A DNA stretch of 64,000 bases from Pseudomonas fluorescens (GTDB lineage Bacteria; Pseudomonadota; Gammaproteobacteria; Pseudomonadales; Pseudomonadaceae), in contig NZ_CP012830.1 of assembly GCF_001307155.1 (NCBI RefSeq), positions 3,408,501 to 3,472,500 of the forward strand, read 5' to 3'. Of this stretch, positions 53,655-60,492 are shown piece by piece (within the stretch, counting starts at the first letter, position 1; every line of letters starts with the position of its first letter). The notes beneath the pieces were generated by a model, which was given only the letters and a program-made list of their open reading frames with translations, did not search any database and had not been told where the DNA came from. Position numbers and translations under genes: made by a program.

Positions 53655-54233
53655 TTACTGCTGCAACTTACGCTTGTTTCTCAGGTGCACGATTACCGCC
53701 ACAACCACAACGACCAGCACAACACCCAAGGCAATCGGCAACCGGTAAGGTCTGAGATCACCAAACAATTGCTGAAGCGCTTCGCCCGCCCAATAACCGC
53801 CGCTGACAAACAGTGTGGCCCAGACCATTGCACCGAGCATGTTCCACAGTGAAAAACGCAACGGCGACAGGCCACTGGCACCGATCACCATAGGGCCGAC
53901 CAACCGCATGCCGTACAGAAAGCGCACCGAAAAAACCGACATCGACGGGTAGCGTGCGATCAATCCGCTGACGCGCTTGATCTGCGCTTGCTGGCGTTTG
54001 AGGCGAGGCAAGAGTCGTGAGCCGAAATAACGACCGCTCCAGAACAGCAGTTGATCCCCCAACATTCCACCGGCGCTGGCCCAGGCGATCACTGGCCAAA
54101 GCTTCAGCAAATGCTGATGCGCCGCCATGCCGCCCAATATCAGGATGGTTTCGCCTTCCATGACACAGCCAATAAAAACCGCCCAATAGCCGTAGGTCGC
54201 AAGGAGGTGATTGAGGTCTATGTGCTCGAACAT
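53655..54233 (-). CDS. DedA-family membrane protein
   Basis: 192 residues, four to six hydrophobic segments. The DedA/SNARE-associated signatures are HLLATYGYWAVFIGCVMEGETILILGG, WASAGGMLGDQLLFWSGRYFG and SVRFLYGMRLVGPMVIGASGL, with the conserved Glu and Arg residues needed for proton-coupled lipid (undecaprenyl phosphate or phospholipid) translocation in characterised members. The C-terminus is a basic tail (HLRNKRKLQQ). Alone, with unremarkable neighbours. Confidence 0.88.
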   Translation of the reverse strand: MFEHIDLNHLLATYGYWAVFIGCVMEGETILILGGMAAHQHLLKLWPVIAWASAGGMLGDQLLFWSGRYFGSRLLPRLKRQQAQIKRVSGLIARYPSMSVFSVRFLYGMRLVGPMVIGASGLSPLRFSLWNMLGAMVWATLFVSGGYWAGEALQQLFGDLRPYRLPIALGVVLVVVVVAVIVHLRNKRKLQQ

Positions 54234-54327
54234 GGGCGGTTGGCGGCCTTTGGCGTGTTGTGGAGGCTGGGTAATGGTGGACCGCTATCGGCTGGGGTCG
54301 TTGCCCGTGCATTCATGATTGAAGCGA

Positions 54328-54768
54328 TTATGTGGCTGCGACATTCGAGAGCGGACGCTCCCCCAGGTACTCAACCAACCGTAGCAGATAACCGTCCGGG
54401 TCCTGCACCAACAGCTCATGCTGGCCGACTTCCACCGTACCGGATCGATACCACTTCTCGGCAAACGGGCGAAACAATGGCCACTCGGCAGCGGCCAACC
54501 GCTGGAGAATCGGCTCGACACTGTCGACCGTCATCTGAAAGTTGATGCCGCGCCCAAATGGCGGTTCCAGTGGAGCGGTCACCCATTGCCCTTCGAGCGG
54601 GTCGTACTGCTCCAGCATGACCTGTACCCCGTCGAAATCGAGGTAGGCAAATCCCTCTTCGGGACGGTCGTAGGCGACCCTGAAGCCAACCAATCCGGTC
54701 CAGAAATCCAGACTGTTCCTGATATCGCCGACCATCAGTTCGGGGACCATTCTGTTCCTTGAAAACAT
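54328..54768 (-). CDS. VOC-family (bleomycin-resistance-like) protein
   Basis: 146 residues with the paired beta-alpha-beta-beta-beta modules of the vicinal oxygen chelate fold: VPELMVGDIRNSLDFWTGLVGFRVAYDRPEEGFAYLDFDGVQVML and VGQHELLVQDPDGYLLRLVEYLG. FGRGINFQM and the short loops match bleomycin-binding proteins more than glyoxalase I, but ligand and function cannot be inferred. AAGGAGAGGT precedes the ATG. No other resistance genes are near. Confidence 0.82.
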   Translation of the reverse strand: MFSRNRMVPELMVGDIRNSLDFWTGLVGFRVAYDRPEEGFAYLDFDGVQVMLEQYDPLEGQWVTAPLEPPFGRGINFQMTVDSVEPILQRLAAAEWPLFRPFAEKWYRSGTVEVGQHELLVQDPDGYLLRLVEYLGERPLSNVAAT

Positions 54769-54820
54769 ACCTCTCCTTAGTGAGCGTCCAGCCCGATCAA
54801 TGTGCGTTCAGGATACCGCC

Positions 54821-55219
54821 TCAATCGGATTCGGCCTGCTCAATCGCCTTCTTGATATTCGGTACCGCATAGTTGGTAAACCAGTGGTTCATTCCATTGA
54901 TCGCCTGTTGCGCTGGCGCCGCATCCCGAGCCCCGATCAGTTCGCTGCACGCTTGGGCCATGGCCAGCAACATCCGCGCCGACTCAGGCACATAGGGCAG
55001 GCTGACGCCTTTGTCGTGGCGTTCCTGAATGATCCGGTAGCGAATGTTCTCCGGCAGTGTCCAGGCACTGATCAGAAACTCATGAACGGAGTACGGATGG
55101 CCGTTGACCTCCACCGTGGCCGTGCGGTGCTCCTCTCGATAACCGGCGTTCTCGATCTGCTCGCAGCTGTCGATGACAGTGTTCATCATCTCGCGGATTT
55201 GCTTCCAGTCAGTGTGCAT
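54821..55219 (-). CDS. hypothetical cytoplasmic protein (132 aa)
   Basis: 132 residues, helical, with no signal or membrane segment: MHTDWKQIREMMNTVIDSCEQIENAGY, then TVEVNGHPYSVHEFLISAWTLPENIRYRIIQERHDKGV and MLLAMAQACSELIGARDAAPAQQAINGMNHWFTNY. The ATG at 55219 has AAGGA 8 bases upstream; the TTG six codons earlier overlaps that site. I do not recognise the family. An 8-base tandem repeat lies about 30 bases upstream of the start. Confidence 0.75.
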   Translation of the reverse strand: MHTDWKQIREMMNTVIDSCEQIENAGYREEHRTATVEVNGHPYSVHEFLISAWTLPENIRYRIIQERHDKGVSLPYVPESARMLLAMAQACSELIGARDAAPAQQAINGMNHWFTNYAVPNIKKAIEQAESD

Positions 55220-55244
55220 GTGAAGAGTCCTTTTCAAATGGCGA

Positions 55245-55269
55245 TAGCTATAGGCTATAGGCTATAGGT
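55245..55269. repeat. 8-base tandem repeat (GGCTATAG), about three units
   Basis: GCTATAGGCTATAGGCTATA in the plus strand is a perfect tandem of an 8-base unit. It lies in the promoter region of the 132-residue gene and could vary in copy number by slippage. Confidence 0.8.
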
Positions 55270-55289
55270 TGCGGTGCCTGTCTTCCAGA

Positions 55290-55628
55290 TCATTGGACAG
55301 GTCGAAGATCAACGTGTAATTGATCGCTCCCACGCGGGTGAACGTGGGAACGATCAATCGGCAAGACTTCCAAAGCGTCCCCACCCTGCACCAACGTTTG
55401 CGCCTCACCATTCTCAATCACCCAGCGCAGCAACTCGGTCACCGGCACGCGGTGGCTGCGTTCGACCCATTGCAGGCCGTCGGGGCTGTAGTGTTCGGTG
55501 TAGCGGGTGAGGATCAACTCGCGCTGGTCACTCGACAGTTGGAGGCTGACTTCGCGGCAGTGCAGGTTGGCGTTGGCGTGTTTCACCACGCGTTGTTGCA
55601 GGATCAGCGGCTGGTTTTCAGAGATCAT
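55290..55628 (-). CDS. hypothetical protein (112 aa)
   Basis: From the ATG at 55628 the frame reads MISENQPLILQQRVVKHANAN, then LSSDQRELILTRYTEHYSPDGLQWVERSHRVPVTELLRWVIENG. The sequence is protein-like with host codon use, and AGGA lies 10 bases upstream. The last 24 residues are encoded by a hairpin (55321-55354), suggesting that an inserted repeat replaced the original C-terminus. Family not recognised. Confidence 0.6.
   Translation of the reverse strand: MISENQPLILQQRVVKHANANLHCREVSLQLSSDQRELILTRYTEHYSPDGLQWVERSHRVPVTELLRWVIENGEAQTLVQGGDALEVLPIDRSHVHPRGSDQLHVDLRPVQ
55320..55356. repeat. palindromic repeat at the end of the 112-residue gene
   Basis: TTGATCGCTCCCACG and CGTGGGAACGATCAA form a near-perfect hairpin. 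This ATCGTTCCCACG unit is a common Pseudomonas dispersed palindrome. Confidence 0.75.
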
Positions 55629-55818
55629 CGGTCTGGGCTTCCTGGCAGCGGTGTACGCGTGCGCAAACAGTCTTCGGGAAAAGGTGACAGATGCTGACAT
55701 TCGGGCCTTGCGCAAAGATGTCTGCTTTTTTACCTGGCTGTCGCTTTGTTACCCGATTGAAATATATGACGGAGCGCGCCGAATGGTTTTAGATGTGGGT
55801 TCTTTCAGACCTTAAGTG

Positions 55819-56538
55819 ATGCCGCTGGTGAGCAGTCTTTTGATCGTGGACGACGACCTTGAGGTCCTCGCGCTGCTGAAGAAATTTTTTGTGCAACAAG
55901 GCTATGCGGTGGAGGTGGCCACCGATGGCGCCTCGATGTGGGCGGCGATTGAGCGCCAGGCGCCGGACCTGATCATTCTCGACCTGATGCTGCCGGGCGA
56001 GAACGGGCTGACGCTGTGCCAACGCTTGCGCCAGCAATACCCGACGCCGGTGATCATGCTGACCGCCATGGGTGAGTTGAGTGATCGGGTGGTCGGGCTG
56101 GAGATGGGCGCCGATGATTACCTGAGCAAACCGTTCGACGCCCGGGAGCTGCTGGCCCGCGTGCGCGCCGTGCTGCGTCGTGCAGGCGAAAGCCGCCCGC
56201 TGACCGGGGAAGCGCCGCGCCCGCTGATCAAGTTCGCCGACTGGCAACTGGACCTCACTCGTCGGGAACTGCGTTCACCGGATCAGGTGATGATTCCGCT
56301 GTCGGCCGGGGAGTTCGACTTGCTGCTGGTGTTTGTCGAGCATCCACAGCGCATTCTCACCCGGGAACAGTTACTGGACCTGGCGCGAGGCCGCACCCAT
56401 GAGGCATTTGATCGCAGCATCGACGTTCAGGTCAGCCGCTTGCGGCGCAAGCTGGAGTACGACACCAAGCGCCCGGAGATGATTCGTACCGTGCGCAATG
56501 GCGGGTATCTGTTCACCCCGAGCGTGACCCGCCAGTGA
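55819..56538 (+). CDS. OmpR-family response regulator
   Basis: 239 residues. Receiver with DDD cluster at the start (LLIVDDDLEVLALL), phosphoacceptor Asp in LIILDLMLPGENGL and Lys in YLSKPFDARELL; winged-helix output domain (IPLSAGEFDLLLVFVEHPQRILTREQLLDLARGR...RSIDVQVSRLRRKLE...VRNGGYLF). The output domain is closest to OmpR itself. Start uncertain: GTG at 55816 or ATG at 55819, neither with a good ribosome site. It overlaps the kinase gene by 4 bases. Confidence 0.9.
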   Translation: MPLVSSLLIVDDDLEVLALLKKFFVQQGYAVEVATDGASMWAAIERQAPDLIILDLMLPGENGLTLCQRLRQQYPTPVIMLTAMGELSDRVVGLEMGADDYLSKPFDARELLARVRAVLRRAGESRPLTGEAPRPLIKFADWQLDLTRRELRSPDQVMIPLSAGEFDLLLVFVEHPQRILTREQLLDLARGRTHEAFDRSIDVQVSRLRRKLEYDTKRPEMIRTVRNGGYLFTPSVTRQ

Positions 56539-57884
56539 AAAAACTCATGGCCGCTTTGCGTCTGCGCCCGCGTGACACCGTGGCCCGCTGGATCGCCCTG
56601 ACCACCCTCATCGCAATGCTTACGTCGCTGGCGTTCAACGCGCTGTTTATCCAGTTGGCCGGCGTCTGGGCTTATCCGCCGCTGGCCGAAACCGGACTCC
56701 TGGAAAAAACCGCGTCCATTACCCGGATGATGGAAGCCTCACAAGCGTCGCAGCGCGAGCGCCTGGCCGAGGCCGCCAGCGAAAACTCCTTCAGCGTCAG
56801 CTGGCATGCCACCCGTCAAGGCCTCGACTTGCCGGACACTCCCGAAGCGGCTTACCGCACGGCCTCACCGGAGGCCCAGCGACTGTTCAACACGCCGACC
56901 CGCCGAGTCGAAGCCTATCAACCCGGCGACTGGCCACAGAAGAACGGTCACTACGCTTTGCTGGTGCAACTGGCGGATCAGTCCTGGCTGATGTTCAGCG
57001 TGCCGTCACGCAGTTGGGGGTTGGCGGAAGGGCCACGAACCCTGATCGTGATTCTGCTGGTGTTGCTGTCGACTGGCATCGTCGCGCTGATAGCCACCCG
57101 CCGACTGGCCAAACCCTTGCAGCACTTTGCCCAAGGCGCCCGACGTTTTGGTGTCGACTTTCGTGCACCGCCCATCGACCCGGTCGGCCCGCATGAAATC
57201 CGTCAGGCGATCCTCGCGTTCAATGCCATGCAGGCCCAGTTGCAGCACTTCATCAAAGACCGCACGCAGATGCTCGCCGCTATCTCCCACGACCTGCGCA
57301 CCCCGCTGACCCGCATGCGCCTGCGTGGCGAATTCATCGAAGACCCGGAGCAGCAACAACGGCTGTTTCGCGACGTCGACGAAATGCAGGCCATGATCAA
57401 TTCCGCCCTGGAATTCTTCCGCGATGACGCCCGCCTGGAACAGGCAACCCAGTTCGACCTGGCCGAACTGCTGCAAACCCTGATCGACGACTACCGCGAC
57501 CAGTCCATCGACATCACCTTCAGCGGCCCACCCCGATTGGTCTACTTCGGCCGCCCGCTGGGGCTGAAACGGGTGATCACCAATTTGCTGGACAATGCAA
57601 TCAAGTACGCCAGTGATCCGGCGGTTGAACTGTGCCAGGAGGACGAACAGGTGATCGTTCGCGTACTCGACCGTGGGCCGGGTATCCCGGCTGACAGTTA
57701 TGAACAGGTGTTTGCGCCGTTCTTTCGGCTGGAAGGGTCGCGGAATAAAAGCACGGGGGGCGTGGGGCTGGGGTTGTCGTCGGCGCGGGCGATTGTTCTG
57801 GAACACGGCGGCACGCTGACCGTGAGGAACCGCACGGGGGGAGGGTTGGAGGCACGGGTGGTGTTGCCGGTGCAGGTGGGTTAG
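56535..57884 (+). CDS. EnvZ-like sensor histidine kinase
   Basis: 449 residues. Two membrane helices (about 22-43 and 170-190), a periplasmic loop of about 125 residues, HAMP (RRLAKPLQHFAQGARRFG), H-box LAAISHDLRTPLTRMRLRGEFIED, N-box NLLDNAIKYASDP, and G-boxes DRGPGIP and GGVGLGLSSARAIVLEHGG. The sequence around the H-box is of the EnvZ/AdeS class. It is cotranscribed with the regulator; the stimulus is unknown. The 57885-58165 gap that follows shows no gene. Confidence 0.92.
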   Translation: MKKLMAALRLRPRDTVARWIALTTLIAMLTSLAFNALFIQLAGVWAYPPLAETGLLEKTASITRMMEASQASQRERLAEAASENSFSVSWHATRQGLDLPDTPEAAYRTASPEAQRLFNTPTRRVEAYQPGDWPQKNGHYALLVQLADQSWLMFSVPSRSWGLAEGPRTLIVILLVLLSTGIVALIATRRLAKPLQHFAQGARRFGVDFRAPPIDPVGPHEIRQAILAFNAMQAQLQHFIKDRTQMLAAISHDLRTPLTRMRLRGEFIEDPEQQQRLFRDVDEMQAMINSALEFFRDDARLEQATQFDLAELLQTLIDDYRDQSIDITFSGPPRLVYFGRPLGLKRVITNLLDNAIKYASDPAVELCQEDEQVIVRVLDRGPGIPADSYEQVFAPFFRLEGSRNKSTGGVGLGLSSARAIVLEHGGTLTVRNRTGGGLEARVVLPVQVG

Positions 57885-58165
57885 AGAGGATTTATGCGGG
57901 GACAGACGTGCTGTTCCTGAAAGGTTTTTTCGTACAGAACCAAGCGAGCTTTGGGCAATCCAACAGCAAGTGCCAATCAAGGCGCCGAATCATCTGGCCT
58001 GAGGATCAATCGTGAAAGCCCTGATGCAATTCAAGTCAATTTCCCGAATAAGGCCTGGGCGCACGGCGGCCCCCGGTTGGTGAACGACCGCTATCAAATG
58101 AATTGGGGCCGAGGCACATCTGGAAACCTTCCATGCGTTGATAAACGCGAACGGACGCCCACTGT

Positions 58166-59287
58166 ATGATTCTTCGTAAAATCGTGCCAAACCGGCTATC
58201 CACCAGAGTTCGAAACCTGGCTGCCGCTGTCCTCTGGATTCAGGTCTGTACGGGCTGCGTTGCCCAGGAAGCTCAACATGACGTGTCTTCCAAAACCGCA
58301 GCGCCCAGCCAGCAGGCAGCCTGGCCAAGTGCGGAACTGGTCGACTCGCTACGCACGTCACCAGGGCGGTGGTCCGCACTGCGTGCGACGTGCGATCGGA
58401 ACCTCGACTACACCCCGCATCCAGTCGCTGATTTCACCCCGCCAGCGCATTATGTCGACCGGGCAGGCGAGCAACGCATCGCCAAGTCACTGGGAGACGA
58501 CGGTAACGTCGCCTATCAAGAGGCGCTGTGTTTTGCGCTGAGCGGCGATCGGCAATACGCGAAAACCAGTGAGCGCATACTCGATGCGTGGGCGGCAGGT
58601 GTGCAACACATCGACCGTGGGCAAGGTACCGCCGATTTCAACTTCACGTTTCCCAAGTATGTGTTGGCCGCGGTGATGCTGCGTGCTGACAGTCAGTGGC
58701 ATGACGCTGCGTTCAAGAGTTTCCTGCGCGAACGAGTGCTGCCCCTGTCGGTCGCATCGCGAGCAAACAACTTTGGCAACTGGGGTGTGCTGCTTGAAGC
58801 CAGCAGTGCCGCCTATCTCAATGACCGTCACCTCATGGAGAAGGCAAAAAATCGATGGAGCGCCCTGATGCTTAGTCAGGTGTCGTTAGATGGGTCAATG
58901 GCGGCTGAGATCTGCCGGAGCAACACCACAGATTGGTGTGGCGGACCCGATAAAGGAGTCAATGGCCTTTCGTATACCCACTATACGTTGCTGCCCACCA
59001 CACTGGCCGCGGAGGTCTTTCGCAATGAGGGCTTCAACGTTTATGCAAGCAATGCTGGTCAGCGACTTGCCCTGGCCTATGCAAGAGCCGCCGGTTGGAC
59101 CTTGCATCCGGAAACCTTCCCTTACTACGCCAGTAATGGTGGGCATTTGAACGGTGTGCGCAACGCGGCATATTTCCGGATTTTGCAGCACAGGATTCCC
59201 GGTACTGACGGCGGTGTTGCCATTCACCAGGGCAGTCTCGGAATGGATGGATACGAAATCGCCCTGTTGTATGGAGAGGCTCTGTAA
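58166..59287 (+). CDS. exported alginate-lyase-family protein
   Basis: 373 residues with an N-terminal signal (LAAAVLWIQVCTGCVAQ; the CTGC could be an atypical lipobox). The mature protein is the alpha/alpha-barrel alginate lyase family (PL5/PF05426): YVDRAGEQRIAKSLGDDGNVAYQEALCFALSGDRQYAKTSERILDAW, NNFGNWGVLLEASSAAYL, and GLSYTHYTLLPTTLAAEVFRNEGFNVY. In active family members Asn, His, Arg and Tyr residues of these segments catalyse beta-elimination of polyuronate. It is not in an alg operon. Substrate (alginate or another uronate) is undetermined. Confidence 0.82.
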   Translation: MILRKIVPNRLSTRVRNLAAAVLWIQVCTGCVAQEAQHDVSSKTAAPSQQAAWPSAELVDSLRTSPGRWSALRATCDRNLDYTPHPVADFTPPAHYVDRAGEQRIAKSLGDDGNVAYQEALCFALSGDRQYAKTSERILDAWAAGVQHIDRGQGTADFNFTFPKYVLAAVMLRADSQWHDAAFKSFLRERVLPLSVASRANNFGNWGVLLEASSAAYLNDRHLMEKAKNRWSALMLSQVSLDGSMAAEICRSNTTDWCGGPDKGVNGLSYTHYTLLPTTLAAEVFRNEGFNVYASNAGQRLALAYARAAGWTLHPETFPYYASNGGHLNGVRNAAYFRILQHRIPGTDGGVAIHQGSLGMDGYEIALLYGEAL

Positions 59288-59315
59288 GTCATTGCTGGCG
59301 CTCCCTGCCACATAA

Positions 59316-59375
59316 AAACGCGGACAGGCTACGTTGTCTCACATCCAAAATCGTAGTCTGTCCCGTATTTTCATT
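59316..59375 (+). terminator. imperfect terminator after the alginate-lyase-like gene
   Basis: CGGACAGGCTACG and CGTAGTCTGTCCCG pair imperfectly around about 20 bases, followed by TATTTTC. It lies about 30 bases past the stop. Confidence 0.6.
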
Positions 59376-59438
59376 GACGTTGTGAGCTCAGGCATTAAGC
59401 AATAATCCACTCTTTAATGAAGATGTTGAGCATTCCGC

Positions 59439-59897
59439 TTAATGCCACTGACTCCTTACTTCCTGCCACTGGGTTTCTGACAGCCACTTATCTGCCATCG
59501 GGAAGAAGATGTTCTCCTCGGACTCCATATGATCATAGTATTTCTTGATAAAGTCATCGATGGTATCAGCGATCACTTTCATTTCCTGAGTTGAATCTTC
59601 CAACGCCTTGAGTTGTCCAGCAATGCGCCCAAATGCCAGATGGTCGCGCTCGATATCCTTGACCCGTGGATGGATCGGTGCCTCGGTCTCCAGCAAGGCC
59701 CGCCGGATAATCTCTTCATTTTCATGGTGATGCCGCTCTGCGTCACCGTGCAAGGCTTCCAGTTCCTGAAACAACAGCTTGCGATCATCGGCATCGGCGG
59801 ACTCATGTTTCATTTTTCCCAGTAATCCTTTGATCTGGGTAATTTTTTTAGCCGCCTCATGATGGTAAGTGTGCAGTTCATTCAACAGGGTGTTCAT
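59439..59897 (-). CDS. hemerythrin-domain protein (152 aa)
   Basis: 152 residues forming a four-helix bundle with the iron-ligand pattern: His in HTYHHEA, HHHENEEII, RDHLAFGRI and the C-terminal DHMESEENIFFPMAD (H-E-x-x-E-E). Such proteins bind O2, NO or sense iron/redox state. The ATG at 59897 follows GGAGAGGAC; the in-frame start eight codons earlier overlaps it. It is monocistronic. The 315-base upstream region is AT-rich and contains a TACTAA-N6-TTAGTA palindrome. Confidence 0.88.
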   Translation of the reverse strand: MNTLLNELHTYHHEAAKKITQIKGLLGKMKHESADADDRKLLFQELEALHGDAERHHHENEEIIRRALLETEAPIHPRVKDIERDHLAFGRIAGQLKALEDSTQEMKVIADTIDDFIKKYYDHMESEENIFFPMADKWLSETQWQEVRSQWH

Positions 59898-60021
59898 ATA
59901 AAGTCCTCTCCGCTGCACCAAGGCATCATGAATAATTAATATTAATCACCAACTTCCAAGGGTGGCCATATATAAACTTCCATCACGTCTAATGCCTCCA
60001 CCCACAGCATTCATCACTATG

Positions 60022-60039
60022 TACTAAACCTTCTTAGTA
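60022..60039. promoter_or_regulatory. palindrome upstream of the hemerythrin gene
   Basis: TACTAAACCTTCTTAGTA is a perfect 6-6-6 inverted repeat about 125 bases before the start codon, within AT-rich promoter-like sequence. Regulator not identified. The rest of the 59898-60214 gap shows no gene, and a G9 tract is at 60186-60194. Confidence 0.45.
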
Positions 60040-60214
60040 TAGTCGGGCGCCCAATACTCACCCCGGGAAATGTGCAGCCCTTGGATGAATTGGAAATATC
60101 AGGTCAGTGTTGATATGCGTTATTTGATCTGCAGCAGGAAATGCTGCAAATAACAGAGGACGGTGGTTTTGGAGGGGGGAAGAACGGGGGGGGGTTATCA
60201 AGCAGAGCATGAGT

Positions 60215-60250
60215 TTGCCCCTTGGCCTGTCTTCACAGGCCAAGGGGCAA
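60215..60250 (-). terminator. terminator hairpin downstream of fdsD
   Basis: TTGCCCCTTGGCCTG and CAGGCCAAGGGGCAA form a perfect stem around TCTTCA. It lies 20 bases past the fdsD stop on the minus strand. The T run is short (AAACTC), so termination strength is uncertain. Confidence 0.8.
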
Positions 60251-60270
60251 TTTCAATGGATCAGATGAAC

Positions 60271-60492
60271 CTAAGCCTCCCAGCCCGCCTCACTGACTGC
60301 CGCCTGCACCAGCGGGTGCAAGTCTGCCCCTTGATGCTCTGTCTGCCAGGCCAGCAATTCCTTGCGCATGCCGGGCGTCCAGTACATTTTCATATGATTA
60401 CGCACGTCGAGCACGGCCTGTTTCTGGTCCGGCTCGCTGGCAAAGTACTGGGCGATCTGGTTGGCCATTTTGATCAGGTTGGCGGTGCTCAT
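60271..60492 (-). CDS. fdsD: formate dehydrogenase delta subunit
   Basis: 73 residues beginning MSTANLIKMANQIAQYFASE and containing KMYWTPGMRKELLAW, the FdsD family. It assists maturation or stability of NAD+-linked formate dehydrogenase. It overlaps the fdsA stop by four bases (ATGA), confirming the start at 60492 rather than the longer frame to 60591. Last gene of the operon in view. Confidence 0.92.
   Translation of the reverse strand: MSTANLIKMANQIAQYFASEPDQKQAVLDVRNHMKMYWTPGMRKELLAWQTEHQGADLHPLVQAAVSEAGWEA

Noticed and set aside
57951..58169. 72-codon plus-strand frame before the alginate-lyase-like gene
   Set aside because: No ribosome site and overlaps the next start; composition is unconvincing.
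60186..60194. run of nine Gs
   Set aside because: Could be a slippage site or a sequencing artefact, but it lies in no gene and no promoter that can be identified.
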